This document shows positions 1-10,500 of a stretch of DNA of 59,541 bases, piece by piece. The notes beneath the pieces were generated by a model that had not been told where the DNA came from, did not search any database, and saw nothing but the letters and a program-made list of their open reading frames with translations. The translations under genes were made by a program, and so were the position numbers. The first letter of the stretch is position 1. The number at the start of each line of letters is the position of its first letter. The DNA is from an uncultured Bacteriovorax sp. (GTDB lineage: Bacteria > Bdellovibrionota > Bacteriovoracia > Bacteriovoracales > Bacteriovoracaceae), in NCBI GenBank assembly GCA_946480715.1, contig CAMLKK010000018.1, forward strand, positions 1 to 59,541, read 5' to 3'.

Positions 1-2
1 AT

Positions 3-818
3 TTCAATATTGTTCAGACTCAGATTTTCGATCGCTTCTATAAATATGTTTTCCGCGATGAAGATGGGAAACTTTTCATGGGAGTGAAGGGTTCAGGTGA
101 TTATGTTCAGCTTGTAGACTTTGAAACAAAATCAAAAAAAACTCGCGACAGTATTATTATCAAACTTCTGCATAAAGCAGAGAACGTCGCTGAAGAACTT
201 TTCGATCGAGTAGGGGTGCGCTTCATCACTCACAGCCGATTTGATACGCTTCGATTAGTGCGTTTTCTTCTGCAAAAGAATATCGTTATTCCTCATAATA
301 ATAAGCCAAGTCGTGCGATCAACACCATGATCGATCTTCCGAAGTTTAAAGAAGAGCATCAAAAGATTCTCAAGATGGCGATTCGAAATAATCTTTCAGA
401 AGAAAGATTTATTGCGGCCATGGATCGGGCGATTGCGGATTGCCAGTTAAAATCTCACGAAAGTGAGAGAAATAAATTTACATCAAAAGCATATCAATCA
501 ATTCAGTTCACGTGCCGACAATTGATTGAATACAAAAATCCTTTCTTGCAAGAATTCAATGAACTCAGAAGAATTGCCAAGGGTTCATCACCAGAAGAAA
601 ATGAACTCGCTCGTCGAGTACTCAGCATGGACATTTCATTAGTGGCCAGAGATATTCGTTTCTTTTATCCCTATGAAATTCAAGTTGTAGATCAAGAAGC
701 CTTCCGAGAAAACTCACAAGGTGAAGCTTCTCACCAAGAGTATAAAAGACAGCAAGTGCAGTCTGCACTCAAGCGCGTTTTTAAGCCGCTGCTCGAATAT
801 AAAAATATCCAGCTTTAA
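3..818 (+). CDS. Conserved protein with RelA/SpoT-like motif, 5' end missing
   Basis: The reading frame is open from base 3 with no stop before base 78, so the gene enters from the left edge and its true start lies outside the window; an ATG at 78 exists but is probably internal. The visible part is about 271 residues, soluble, rich in Lys/Arg/Glu, with no membrane segment. A stretch around residues 63-80 (KLLHKAENVAEELFDRVGVR, then FIT) resembles the (p)ppGpp synthetase neighbourhood where 'D..G.R.I' precedes a conserved core, but I do not see a full synthetase or hydrolase domain. It resembles a family I recall as conserved in Bdellovibrio and myxobacteria (TIGR04552-like); this is recollection. 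It ends tail to tail with the hydrolase gene: a TTTAATTAAA palindrome supplies both stop codons. Function unknown. Confidence 0.7.
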   Translation, partial: FNIVQTQIFDRFYKYVFRDEDGKLFMGVKGSGDYVQLVDFETKSKKTRDSIIIKLLHKAENVAEELFDRVGVRFITHSRFDTLRLVRFLLQKNIVIPHNNKPSRAINTMIDLPKFKEEHQKILKMAIRNNLSEERFIAAMDRAIADCQLKSHESERNKFTSKAYQSIQFTCRQLIEYKNPFLQEFNELRRIAKGSSPEENELARRVLSMDISLVARDIRFFYPYEIQVVDQEAFRENSQGEASHQEYKRQQVQSALKRVFKPLLEYKNIQL

Positions 819-1733
819 TTAAAGATTTTTTTCAGGCTTAAGTGGGCGCATTTTTTTCATGAATTGCATGATTCTATGATTAATCAATTCAGGAAAATCG
901 GCCTGGGGAACGTGGCTTCCATCTTTAACAATATACAACTGACTATTGGGAAGGTTTTTCGTAAGAATCCTTTGCAAATAATTAGGAATGATTTTGTCTT
1001 TATCACCACCAATAACAAGAGTAGGTGTTTTGATAGACTCGAGATGGTTGATGACATCATGATCGTGCATGAGTTTTAAAAGATGAAAAAAAAGAGACTC
1101 GGGTAGTTCACTGATCTTTTTCATGTAAAGCTGAATAAATTCCATTTCAACTTGTTTCTTATTAAATCCACCATCAAAGATTGCATACTGAGCAATTGGG
1201 TTTTTATAAGAATGTTTCCAAAAACTTTTGTAAAGTTCCGGAAATTTTTTAGTGAGAGTTTCTATATAGGGCAGAGTGAGATCGACTAAGTTCGAATCGA
1301 ACATGATGTCCTGTGGAGGAACAACTGTTCCAGAAATGAGAACCATGGCCGTTACATCTTCTGGATATCTTCTCGCATGCTCCAGACATATATTGACTCC
1401 CATGCTGTGACCTAAAAAGAGAGTATGTTTAATACCTAATTGGGACAATAATTCATGGAGATCGCGTGCAATATTCGGAAAGGTACAAGTCTCGATGTCG
1501 CCTTCTTGTGAAGAAGCAAAATGGAAGCGATAGTCATGGAGAAGAATTTGGTAACCTTGTTCTTCAAAATAAGGAATTTGATATTTAAAATGGTTGTTAC
1601 TACAAAGAAGACCATAAATAAAAACGATGACTGGTTTCTCCGGTGAAAGCTGCTCGATGGGAAAGTTGGTATTATAAAAAAGTCGAGTACCATCACTCGT
1701 GTAAAAATAGTTCGGATGATTTTTCTTAAACAT
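819..1733 (-). CDS. Alpha/beta hydrolase
   Basis: About 304 residues with an alpha/beta-hydrolase fold. The nucleophile elbow is GHSMG; a late 'VIGGDKDKIIP' segment carries the likely acid Asp and 'DGSHVPQ' the catalytic His. The substrate cannot be told; esterase, lipase or related activity is possible. No signal peptide is visible, so it is probably cytoplasmic. The ATG at 1733 (MFKKNHPNYF) is preferred over an upstream in-frame start at 1784 because AGGA lies about 10 bases before it, and this start overlaps the FHA gene by only 8 bases. It is the last gene of the minus-strand run that begins at 5619. Confidence 0.85.
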   Translation of the reverse strand: MFKKNHPNYFYTSDGTRLFYNTNFPIEQLSPEKPVIVFIYGLLCSNNHFKYQIPYFEEQGYQILLHDYRFHFASSQEGDIETCTFPNIARDLHELLSQLGIKHTLFLGHSMGVNICLEHARRYPEDVTAMVLISGTVVPPQDIMFDSNLVDLTLPYIETLTKKFPELYKSFWKHSYKNPIAQYAIFDGGFNKKQVEMEFIQLYMKKISELPESLFFHLLKLMHDHDVINHLESIKTPTLVIGGDKDKIIPNYLQRILTKNLPNSQLYIVKDGSHVPQADFPELINHRIMQFMKKMRPLKPEKNL

Positions 1734-2163
1734 CTTGTTTTGATTCCTGTTCGATAAGAACTTCTTCGATATAGTCGAGAGCAAATCTCAATTCAGGTGC
1801 CGTTTTTTCGAAGCGTTCAAAAGCTTCAGCAAGGTCGATTTCGTTTTGGGTTTTTTCAAAAGAAACGACTTTAAACTGATTTTTTCCAAATGCAATCACA
1901 TCGCCAGGCCGAATTTTTAAACTTCCACTTATCTTTTTTCCATTAACAAAAAAGAAAGGCTCAGTTTTTAAACTTTTTATAAGGATGGTAGGAACACCGA
2001 AGTCATCGACAATTTTGAGTTGGATGTATTTGAGAGGAAGTTCACGATCCTGAAAGATGAGATCATTTTTTAACGACCGTCCAATAAATAGGACATCGTA
2101 ATTAAACTCATACAAACCTATGGCCGTTTCGTCGCTGCTTTTTTGAACTTCTATGGTGATCAT
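1726..2163 (-). CDS. FHA-domain-like protein
   Basis: A 145-residue protein. Residues about 25-105 match a forkhead-associated domain: 'IGRSLKNDLIF' corresponds to the GR...NDI signature, and 'FVNGKKISGSLKIRPGDVIAFG' to the later NG...L..GD.I..G strands. FHA domains bind phosphothreonine. The usual Ser-x-x-His after the D strand is replaced by 'LPLKYIQL', so two residues that normally contact the phosphopeptide are missing; phospho-binding is therefore uncertain. The C-terminal 35 residues are acidic and helical (AEAFERFEKTAPELRFALDY). The gene lies between recG (27 bases upstream) and the hydrolase (8-base overlap), so it is probably co-transcribed. Confidence 0.75.
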   Translation of the reverse strand: MITIEVQKSSDETAIGLYEFNYDVLFIGRSLKNDLIFQDRELPLKYIQLKIVDDFGVPTILIKSLKTEPFFFVNGKKISGSLKIRPGDVIAFGKNQFKVVSFEKTQNEIDLAEAFERFEKTAPELRFALDYIEEVLIEQESKQDV

Positions 2164-2190
2164 TATTCTATGGTATCAAATTTTTGGAAA

Positions 2191-4332
2191 TTAAACCGTA
2201 GTGAAAATTCGTTCATCTTGGGAGAAGCGTTCAAGCATACGTTCTATATCTGAATCTTTTGCTTCAATTAACTTAAAGGCATCCTCTCGCGCTTGATAAA
2301 GGACATCAGCATGGAGGATAACGTTGGCCATGCGTTTTTGGGCCTGAGATCCAGATTGATCAGTTCCGAAAAGATCACCTTCTCCGCGAAGTTTTAGATC
2401 CTCTTCCGCTATCTTAAAACCATCGGTATTGTTTTCAATGACCTTAAGGCGTTCCATACTTAGGGCAGAAATCTTTTTATCATTTACCAGAAAACAAAAC
2501 CCTGGTTTTTCACCTCGACCTACTCGTCCACGCAACTGGTGAAGTGAACTTAATCCAAATCTTTCCGGATTTATGATGGCCATCACTGTTGCATTGATTA
2601 CGTTTATACCAACTTCAATAACACTGGTAGCGACCAGAATTTGGACGTCATGATGTTTAAAGGCGGTGAACATCTTTGCTTTTTCATCGGCTTTCATTTG
2701 TCCATGCAGTCCCTCAACAATATACTCCGGAAAATATTTTTTAAAGCGCTCAAGTGTGTCGGTGAGATTGTGAAACTCCTGTTCGGCACTTTCATTGATA
2801 GCGGGAACTACGACATAAATTTGTTCACCTAAGCTTAGTCTTGTTTTAATAAAGTTAAGAAATTGAGGATAAGTTTCTTCCGTTACAATTCTCGTTTTAT
2901 GTCCCTTGCGGCCGGCAGGCATAGTTTTGATAGTGGAAATATCAAGATCGCCATACTGAGTGAGACTGAGTGAGCGCGGAATAGGTGTCGCCGACATTAT
3001 CAAACAATGAGTTCCTTGGCCTTTGCTCGTCAGTTTAATTCTTTGATCAACTCCAAATTTATGTTGTTCATCAATAATCGCAAGGCCCAATTTTTGAAAC
3101 TCAACAGTTGTTTGAATAAGGGAGTGAGTTCCAATGATCAGCTGAATTTTGCCAGAGCGAAGATCTTCAGCGATTTGTTTTTTTTCTTTAGCAGATGTTG
3201 AGCCCAAAAGGAGTTTACATGCGATCTTTTGATTTTGGAAAAGCTCTTCAGCACTTGCAAAATGTTGCATGGCCAGTGCTTCTGTTGGACACATAAAGGC
3301 GACTTGAGCACCACCATTGATAACTATAGTTGCAGCTAACATCGCCACTGTGGTTTTTCCGCATCCAACATCACCTTGTACAAGTCTCATCATAGGATGT
3401 TCGGCCACTAAATCCTTACGGATTTCATTAAGCGTTTTCTCTTGATCTGATGTGAGGGCATAAGGGTATAGAGACAGATATTTTTTAAACTGTTCTTCAG
3501 CTATTGAAAATTTATCAGCTTTGGGTTTTTTGAAATATTGCCTGCGAAGATAGATTTTGATTTGATCTTCAAAAAACTCTTCATAGATCAAACGCTTTTC
3601 AGCTCGCGATTCAAGTTCGGGAGTAGGCTTAAGCTTGCCGTGAATGACTTTAAATGAATCTGAAAGTGACAGGAATGAATTAGAATCGAGAATTTTTTTT
3701 GGAAGTGTTTCAGGAATTTCATTCCACAGCTGTGCTGGAATTTTATCCATAATCTTTTTTATCTGCACACCTGGGATTGTATTCACTGTTGGATATTGAA
3801 TTTTCAATTCTTGGGAGAGAGTAACAAAGGAAGATTCGCTTTCTAAGCTTTCTATTGGATGAAATTCCGGATTAGCAAATTGCGGCTGTCCATTGAAGAG
3901 CGACGCTTCACCTAAGAATTCAATATATGTGCATTTCGAAATTTTTGAAGTAACTGACCCATAAGAATTAAACCATTTTAGAGTCAGGATTTTATCTGAA
4001 AGAGCATCTTGAACATGGACCATGATATTGTAGAGGAGAGCCTTGCCTCTTCCTCTTATGCGGAAATTTGGCTTTGCTTGAACATTCAGTATTTTCGCGC
4101 GACCAATGAACAGTCTTCCTTCTTCGATATGATCAAAACTGCGTAGGGGAGGTAATTCAACAACTCTTAACGGGAAGATCCACAACAAATCAGATAGATT
4201 TAAAAATCCAGCGTTGTTTAATTTCTCAGTAGTTTTCTGAGAAGCTTTTCCCATCATCTCTTCGAGGGATGAGTTCCATTGAAGTGTTTTTTTGGATTTG
4301 CTAGTCGACGAATTCAAGGGCTTCGATTTCAT
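2191..4332 (-). CDS. recG: ATP-dependent DNA helicase RecG
   Basis: A 713-residue protein, close to the usual length. RecG unwinds stalled forks and branched DNA in replication restart and recombination. Visible motifs in order: the N-terminal OB-fold wedge region, Walker A GDVGCGKTT (the family usually has GDVGSGKT), box II IIDEQHKFGVDQR, motif III MSATPIPRSL, and motif VI QLRGRVGRG. An ATG at 4332 (MKSKPL) is preferred to the longer start at 4377: AGGGG lies 9 bases before it, and the longer form would overlap greA by 77 bases instead of 32. It lies in the greA-recG-FHA-hydrolase run. Confidence 0.97.
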   Translation of the reverse strand: MKSKPLNSSTSKSKKTLQWNSSLEEMMGKASQKTTEKLNNAGFLNLSDLLWIFPLRVVELPPLRSFDHIEEGRLFIGRAKILNVQAKPNFRIRGRGKALLYNIMVHVQDALSDKILTLKWFNSYGSVTSKISKCTYIEFLGEASLFNGQPQFANPEFHPIESLESESSFVTLSQELKIQYPTVNTIPGVQIKKIMDKIPAQLWNEIPETLPKKILDSNSFLSLSDSFKVIHGKLKPTPELESRAEKRLIYEEFFEDQIKIYLRRQYFKKPKADKFSIAEEQFKKYLSLYPYALTSDQEKTLNEIRKDLVAEHPMMRLVQGDVGCGKTTVAMLAATIVINGGAQVAFMCPTEALAMQHFASAEELFQNQKIACKLLLGSTSAKEKKQIAEDLRSGKIQLIIGTHSLIQTTVEFQKLGLAIIDEQHKFGVDQRIKLTSKGQGTHCLIMSATPIPRSLSLTQYGDLDISTIKTMPAGRKGHKTRIVTEETYPQFLNFIKTRLSLGEQIYVVVPAINESAEQEFHNLTDTLERFKKYFPEYIVEGLHGQMKADEKAKMFTAFKHHDVQILVATSVIEVGINVINATVMAIINPERFGLSSLHQLRGRVGRGEKPGFCFLVNDKKISALSMERLKVIENNTDGFKIAEEDLKLRGEGDLFGTDQSGSQAQKRMANVILHADVLYQAREDAFKLIEAKDSDIERMLERFSQDERIFTTV

Positions 4333-4777
4333 ATTCAACATCCCCTTTAGGAGCTTTGACGATGACCGTATCGCCAACTTCTTTTCCGATAAGGGCTCTA
4401 CCTAGAGGACTGTTATAAGAAATTTTCAAACTTTTAAGATCTGATTCGTCTTCACCTACAATTTTATAAGTAAAAGATTGGTCTTTGTTTGTATCAAGAA
4501 TAGTAACAGTGGCACCAAAAACTACTTTCGTGCTTTTGATTTTTGAAACTTCAACGACGCGTGAACGTGCAAGAATTCCTTGAAGTTGAGCTATACGACC
4601 TTCGATGAGCCCTTGTTTCTCTTTAGCAGCATGGTATTCAGCATTTTCTTTAAGGTCACCCAAATCACGAGCTTCAGCAATTGTGACTTTTAGTTCTTCT
4701 CGCTCAACTTTCACAAGATGATCAAGTTCGGCTTCTAATTTCTGCTTGCCGGCTAAAGTGATTGGTAGTTCTTCCAT
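4301..4777 (-). CDS. greA: Transcription elongation factor GreA
   Basis: A 158-residue protein, full length for GreA. GreA enters the RNA polymerase secondary channel and stimulates cleavage of back-tracked transcripts. The coiled-coil N-terminal half carries the tip motif 'RDLGDLKENAEYHAAKE' with the acidic residues used for catalysis; the C-terminal half is the FKBP-like domain ending in '...SPLGRALIGKEVGDTV'. The gene is 15 bases downstream of the zinc-ribbon gene and overlaps the recG start. Confidence 0.98.
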   Translation of the reverse strand: MEELPITLAGKQKLEAELDHLVKVEREELKVTIAEARDLGDLKENAEYHAAKEKQGLIEGRIAQLQGILARSRVVEVSKIKSTKVVFGATVTILDTNKDQSFTYKIVGEDESDLKSLKISYNSPLGRALIGKEVGDTVIVKAPKGDVEYEIEALEFVD

Positions 4778-4792
4778 ATTTAAATTCCTGCG

Positions 4793-5086
4793 CTATTTTT
4801 TGAACAATGAATCGGCCAGGTTAATAAGTTCTTCCTTGGCCTGTGTTGCATTTTTTCCATCTGATAAAACAAAGTAGTCACAAAAATTGGACTTTTCTTT
4901 ATCTACAATGCGATCTGCATTGGATTCGTGACATTCGTTATAAACTTTGGCGTCATAGAATTTACACATTCTACAGCAATGCAAACTGGTACTGCAATAA
5001 GGACACTCTTCAGTGCGAGTGATTTTGAACTGACCTAGTACCGGAATAGATTTTTGACAATGATAGCAATTAAAACTTGTACTCAT
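4793..5086 (-). CDS. Small Cys-rich zinc-ribbon-like protein
   Basis: A 97-residue protein with nine cysteines at about residues 7, 10, 28, 31, 37, 38, 41, 52 and 69. C7-x2-C10 and C28-x2-C31 together look like a rubredoxin or zinc-ribbon knuckle pair, and the CC-x2-C, C52 and C69 group may bind a second metal. The C-terminal 25 residues are a plain helix. No function is assigned. It is placed between a secreted protein (11-base gap) and greA (15-base gap), so it probably belongs to that operon. Confidence 0.75.
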   Translation of the reverse strand: MSTSFNCYHCQKSIPVLGQFKITRTEECPYCSTSLHCCRMCKFYDAKVYNECHESNADRIVDKEKSNFCDYFVLSDGKNATQAKEELINLADSLFKK

Positions 5087-5097
5087 TTACTCAACCA

Positions 5098-5619
5098 TTA
5101 AAAAGACCATTGCTGCACAAGCCCTAACTTTACCTTAGAAAAATCAATCTGACCTTGCGTTTCTTCCGGATTGAAAAAAATTTTAGGAAGATTACGCTTA
5201 TTATATTCGTCGATCGAACGATTTAAGTTCGCTTCATTGGTTATTTCAAGTGTTCTGGTAACCAAAAAGTTCACGAGAATTGTTGCGCCACCGGCAATTA
5301 AATATAATCTTCTATCTTCAGTGTCCGAGTTAAAAAAACCAAAAAGCATGAGACCTGTTCCCGCCGTCCCTAAAATTGCACTTGGCCATCTAATGGCCGA
5401 GTTTTTTTGATAGATATCTAAATACTCTTTTGCCACTGGATCTTTTTCTAAATGGTAGCGAAGACCTTCTCCCTTTTCAGATGTATTGGAATCAACCAGC
5501 ACTTCCTGGAAGTTTATGATTGCAACGCGACTACAAGTTTCAACAGCTGAAACGTTTTGAAGATTAAGCATGAAGAAAAGAGAGGCCGAAAATATGAGAG
5601 ACTTGATTATTGTGCGCAA
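5098..5619 (-). CDS. Secreted or membrane protein of unknown function
   Basis: A 173-residue protein. Residues 1-25 form a signal peptide with a likely cut after VSA. Two hydrophobic segments follow, at about 80-96 (ILGTAGTGLMLFGFF) and 108-125 (LYLIAGGATILVNFLV), so it is probably held in the inner membrane. I recognise no family. It is the first gene of the minus-strand run into greA and recG, and is divergent from the AarF-type gene. Confidence 0.7.
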   Translation of the reverse strand: MRTIIKSLIFSASLFFMLNLQNVSAVETCSRVAIINFQEVLVDSNTSEKGEGLRYHLEKDPVAKEYLDIYQKNSAIRWPSAILGTAGTGLMLFGFFNSDTEDRRLYLIAGGATILVNFLVTRTLEITNEANLNRSIDEYNKRNLPKIFFNPEETQGQIDFSKVKLGLVQQWSF

Positions 5620-5682
5620 TTAGAACCTCAAAAGACTTTTTTTGATTATAATATAGAGGTATCTCATTCAAAAGGTTTTTTC

Positions 5683-7401
5683 ATGGATTTGATTAAAGCA
5701 GGAATTGGAATTTCGAAAACAATTAGAAACGTAGGGCGATTGCAAGAAATCATTCTCGTTTTTGCACGCCATGGCTTTGATGAATTTATAACGAAAGGGG
5801 CTACAAACAAAATTCCTAATTTTGTTCTTCCAAAATCTAAGAAAAAAATTCGAGATGAACTGGCCAATAAATCTGAAAAAGATTGGAACCAAGTTTTAGG
5901 CTTCCGATTAAGAAAATGCTTTGAAGAGCTTGGACCAGCTTTTATTAAATTTGGTCAGCTGCTTAGTTCACGTGAAGATTTATTCCACCCATCCTTCATT
6001 GAAGAAATGAAGATGCTTAGAGATAAAGTTAAGCCCGTGGCTTTTGACGACGTCAGATCCTCAATCGAAGCTTCAATGGGAAAACCTTTAAGCGAAGTAT
6101 TCAAACATATTGATGAAACTGCCATTGGAACAGCTTCAATCGGTGTTGTTTTTAAAGCGGTTTTATTAGATGGAACACCTGTTGTCTTAAAAGTCAGACG
6201 GCCCGGTGTTGAAAAAGAAATTGAAACAGACTTTTCGATTTTGATGTTTCTTTCTCAGCAAGCAGAAAGAGTAAGTGCTGAGTTGAGATATCTTGGATTG
6301 TCCCGCGTAGTGAATGATTTTGCTCTAACTCTTCATCGTGAATTAAATTTTAATGTTGAAGCACTTAATTGCGAACGTTTGAAACGCAATATTGAAAAAC
6401 ATGATACTCAAAACATTTATCATATTCCCAAAGTCTTCAAAGAGCTTTCTACAGAAAACTTACTTGTAATCGAAGAACTAAAAGGTATTCCTTTTAGTAA
6501 CAGTGAAGCCATTTTAGGAAAGAGAAGCGAAATCGTGCCTAAGATGGAGTACGGAGTTAAGCTCTTTCTTAAAACATTCCTTAAAGATGGTTTCTTTCAT
6601 GCAGATCTTCACGGTGGAAATTTCTTTTATCTAGAAGATGGAAGAATTGGTCTCATTGATTTTGGCCTAATGGGCAGTTTAAGCAAAAGCGGACGTCATC
6701 ATTTTATTGCCATCATCTATGCGATCCTTTCTTACAACTATGAAAATTTAGTTTATGAATTTTTAGATGTTGCTGAATATGACAATATACCGGATATGGA
6801 GAGTCTCATCCGTGATGTGCGAGAGTCTTTGAGTCCATTTGTTGGTTTAACAGTTAAACAAACAAATTTTTCGGACTTACTTACAGTCATTATAAATACA
6901 CTCAAGAAACACCAAATTTATTTGCCTCGCGAATGGTATATTGTTTTCCGCGCTCTCATTACTCTTGATGGAGTAGGAAAATCTCTGGGAATTGATCTCA
7001 ATATTTTTGGTATTCTTGAAGATGACATTGAAGAGATTATTCAAAGTACATTTAATAAAGATGAATTAATTGAAGAGGGGGCTTGGGCCGCAAGAGATCT
7101 CACATCTTCATTACGCGTTCTTCCTCGTCACATTAAGTGGTTTCTTCGCGACTTCGCTAAAAAGGGTTACGCCATCGAAGTTAAGAACCAGGGTTACGAA
7201 AAAGAAATCGGAGCGCTATCGGGTGCTTTTGTCTTTATGGGATTCGCTCTTCTTTCTGCTGTATTCTTTTACTCAGGAATAAATCTCACTCACGGTCGAG
7301 AAATTGATCATTGGTCACACCTTCCAACTGTGACCTGGATTATGTGGAGTCTATCAGTCATCTTTTTTTCTGTCGGTGCTTCTCATATAAAGAAGCCTTG
7401 A
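5683..7401 (+). CDS. AarF/UbiB (ABC1) family atypical kinase
   Basis: A 572-residue ABC1/AarF family protein. The family hallmark KxGQ is present (IKFGQLLSSRED), then the Lys-bearing strand 'VVLKVRRPGVEKEIETD', the catalytic loop 'FHADLHGGNFF', and the metal-binding 'LIDFGLMG'. Two C-terminal membrane segments (about 512-535 and 548-567) match the UbiB layout. UbiB-type proteins assist quinone synthesis or lipid transport between membranes; which role applies here cannot be told. The ATG at 5683 is chosen over an in-frame ATG at 5557 because AAAGG lies before it and because the longer form would run into the divergent gene. Confidence 0.92.
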   Translation: MDLIKAGIGISKTIRNVGRLQEIILVFARHGFDEFITKGATNKIPNFVLPKSKKKIRDELANKSEKDWNQVLGFRLRKCFEELGPAFIKFGQLLSSREDLFHPSFIEEMKMLRDKVKPVAFDDVRSSIEASMGKPLSEVFKHIDETAIGTASIGVVFKAVLLDGTPVVLKVRRPGVEKEIETDFSILMFLSQQAERVSAELRYLGLSRVVNDFALTLHRELNFNVEALNCERLKRNIEKHDTQNIYHIPKVFKELSTENLLVIEELKGIPFSNSEAILGKRSEIVPKMEYGVKLFLKTFLKDGFFHADLHGGNFFYLEDGRIGLIDFGLMGSLSKSGRHHFIAIIYAILSYNYENLVYEFLDVAEYDNIPDMESLIRDVRESLSPFVGLTVKQTNFSDLLTVIINTLKKHQIYLPREWYIVFRALITLDGVGKSLGIDLNIFGILEDDIEEIIQSTFNKDELIEEGAWAARDLTSSLRVLPRHIKWFLRDFAKKGYAIEVKNQGYEKEIGALSGAFVFMGFALLSAVFFYSGINLTHGREIDHWSHLPTVTWIMWSLSVIFFSVGASHIKKP

Positions 7402-7551
7402 TTGCCATCTAAAATGGCCGTCTAAAAACTTGACAATATTACTTCCATCCAATGCTTTTTAAGTACTTAAAGGGCAAAAAAAGGCAAGCGGTTTACCCCA
7501 ATTCAATAAACCCTTAAAATTTATCTATACAATAAGTGCATCGAGGTACGT

Positions 7552-10500
7552 ATGTTAAAAGCAATACTCTTTTTTCTATTAACTTTTAATTTAGCTTTTG
7601 CAGCTCGATTTGAAGAAGCAGATAGAAAAAAATTTATAGAAGAAGTGAAGGTTGAGATTGCTCAACACAAACTGGAAAATGGAGGGAAGGTTAATCTTCA
7701 AATCATTAAGCCAGAATTCTATAAAGGTCTGGATGAACTTTTCGAACAAGAAAAATTCACACGAGATGAAGTTGTTGTTTTAAAACAACGTTTTGAAAAC
7801 TTCTCTAAAGATAAATCTATTACTCCACAAAATGCAGAAGCTGCTTTCTTTAAATTTCTTGAATTCCAATTGAATGAAATTAATCAAAGACCGTTGGAAA
7901 AATTAAAAGAAGGACAAATCTGTAATAACTGGGGTTGTGAGAAAGATCTAAAATGTGCACCAGATCCAGTTCAAGACTACGGTAAACAATGTCAGAAATC
8001 TGGTCTTGAATGTAAAGGTGATACTGATTGCTGTTCAGGCGAGTGTATTGAAGATTCAAAAACTAAAAGACGTGTTTGTGAAGATGTTTATAGATGTTTC
8101 AAACCTCTCGCTGAAAACCAAGCATGTAACAACAATCCTGTTTGTGCTGTAGGTTCATGTTTACCAGTTAATGCTTTAACTGGTGGTGTTGATGAATGTC
8201 GTGAGAACGCAAGATCATGTGACAGTAATGCTGACTGTTGTTCTGGCTTTTGTAATGGAAGAGTGTGTAGAGATTTTTCTGCCTGCAAGGATTGTGTTCC
8301 GAGAGGTAGTAGAGCAGATCGCGGTAAAAAATGTTGTGAAGGTTTGATTCCAAGTGAGAATGGAGTTTGTATTCCAGACTTACCTCCATTCATCATTCCA
8401 CAAGTAAAAGTTTCTCCTGTTAAAAAATTATTTATCAGCTTAGTCGACTTCATGATGGGTAGTGCTCAAGCAGCTGATCCTCAAGTTGCTGATGATAGCG
8501 GTACGGCACCAAAAGATGAACCAGCAGTTGCTGAAGATGGTGATATGGCCCCTAAAAAATCTGATGAGGAAATTGCAAAAGAAGAAGACGGTTTTCTTAA
8601 AACGAGAAGCACTCCGGTTGATAGTTCAGATATCGTTTCAACAATCAAAGGAAATGAAAATAAATACGGAGCTGGATTTCAGGCCAAGAGCGATACATTC
8701 ACTCCTGACGTTAAAAAGACTGCTGCCTTAAAACTTTCAAGAAAATCTAATTTCGAAACATGTGATATGAAGTTTAAAGATGACTTCATGTCATACTTAG
8801 AAGCCAATAAACTTCTAGAACTTGAAATGGCGCTACTGGGATTTGACTTTGTCATGTCTGGTGATGGTGTAAATGATTATTGGACAAGCCAGGATGGTTC
8901 AATCTACAAACGCCTCAAAGAAGCTTCGACTGTAAGTAGAGAACAAAGAAAAGAGCTTCACGCAACAATTGAGAAAACGAACAAGGAACTAACTTGTATC
9001 TGTCTCGATGTTAAAGGAATCGACGGCATTAAAGATGAAGCAAAAAAAGAATTCTTTAAAAAAGAATGTCCAGAATACGCAAAATATACAAATCCAGATA
9101 CTCCTAAAGATCAGCTTGCAGGAGATGCATCTGGTGTAAAAGGTAAAAAACTAATTGTAGCCTGGACAAATAAACTTGCTGGTTTCAATAAAACAATTGC
9201 TGTAGATCACACAAAAGTTAAAGAAAAAGTTGATAAAGTTCTTGAGTGGATGGGCGATGATCAAAAATTCAGTGAGACTGAACAAAAAACTCATACACTT
9301 TTTAATTTCAATATTAAAAACCCATCTGGAAGTTCAGCTGCACTTGGGGCACTTCTAGGATCAATCCTCGCAGCTGGTGTTATTGCTATACTTGGAGGTT
9401 TTGGTACAGCTTCAATCTTAACGGCTTGGGGAGCTGCCGGAATCATCGCGGCTTCTGCTGTAACAGGTGCTGGTGGACTTTGGATGATCTCGTCTCTAAG
9501 AGGAGCTTGGATCGCAAAACGTCCAGAGATCGCAGATAAATATGTTAGAAGTTATGGTTGTGGTAAAAAAGAAACGTGTGTTGAATACTCTCGTCAGCTT
9601 ATTCAGCCATACAACAACATTTGTAAGATCAACGCTTCAGCAAACGCGTGTGTGAAAGACTTCCTCGTTATCCGCGAAAAAGGTAAAAAGAATGACAGCG
9701 ATGCTGTCGTTGAAGAAAGCACATTTTTAGTTGACCCGTGGGTACCAGCAGGAGTTCCGAAAGAACTTATTATTAAAGATTCTATTAATGGTCCGACATA
9801 TGCTGAAAAACTAGATGCAGGATTTAACTTAGCTAAAGCAGCGATGCTTGCTAAAAATCCTATGGCCGTTGGCGGTGGCGGTAAGAAAGGTGGCGGAGAG
9901 TTCGTTCCAGAATCTTACTTAAGTGAAGTTTTCCTTGATCCTGAACTTGTTGGTAAATACGTACCGCAATTGGGACAAAACCTTGAAGAAAAATATTTCC
10001 TTAAAAATGCAACGATTCAACAAATTAAGAAAGCTGCAATTGAGTTCGCATTAGCAGAGAAATTTTTCGAAAAAGACGATAAAGAAAATCTAGAAATCTT
10101 TGCTGAGTATGCTTATCAATATCACTTCGTTTATCCGAAACGTTCACGCTCTAATGAAATTGGTTACCCAACAGTGGGTCTGAGAACTTATGTAGATTTA
10201 ATTGCAAATAAAGTAGTCGGTACTTTAGCGGCTAATGCTGTAAATGCAGTTGGAAATCAAAACACTGGGTTCACCAACCTCAATACCCAATATCTACAGG
10301 ATTATCTCAATACGTTGAACACTTATGACAAAGCTTCAACTTCTGATGGACCAACTAAGCAAGTTCTAAAGGCTGAAATTGATGCTGCAGAAAACGAACT
10401 TGAAAACATGAAATTCGTGAGTGGAGTGATCGCAAACCCAAGTATGGATTCTGTAGGGGCAATGAATAAGGCCATCGGTGACTTTAAAGGTGGTGCGTCT

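Noticed and set aside
7430..7458. TTGACA as a -35 box for the giant protein gene
   Set aside because: No matching -10 at 16-18 bases (the sequence there is TGCTTT), so a promoter cannot be claimed.
8088..8453. Long open frame opposite the Cys-rich domain
   Set aside because: It mirrors a real coding frame and has no ribosome site or recognisable protein character.
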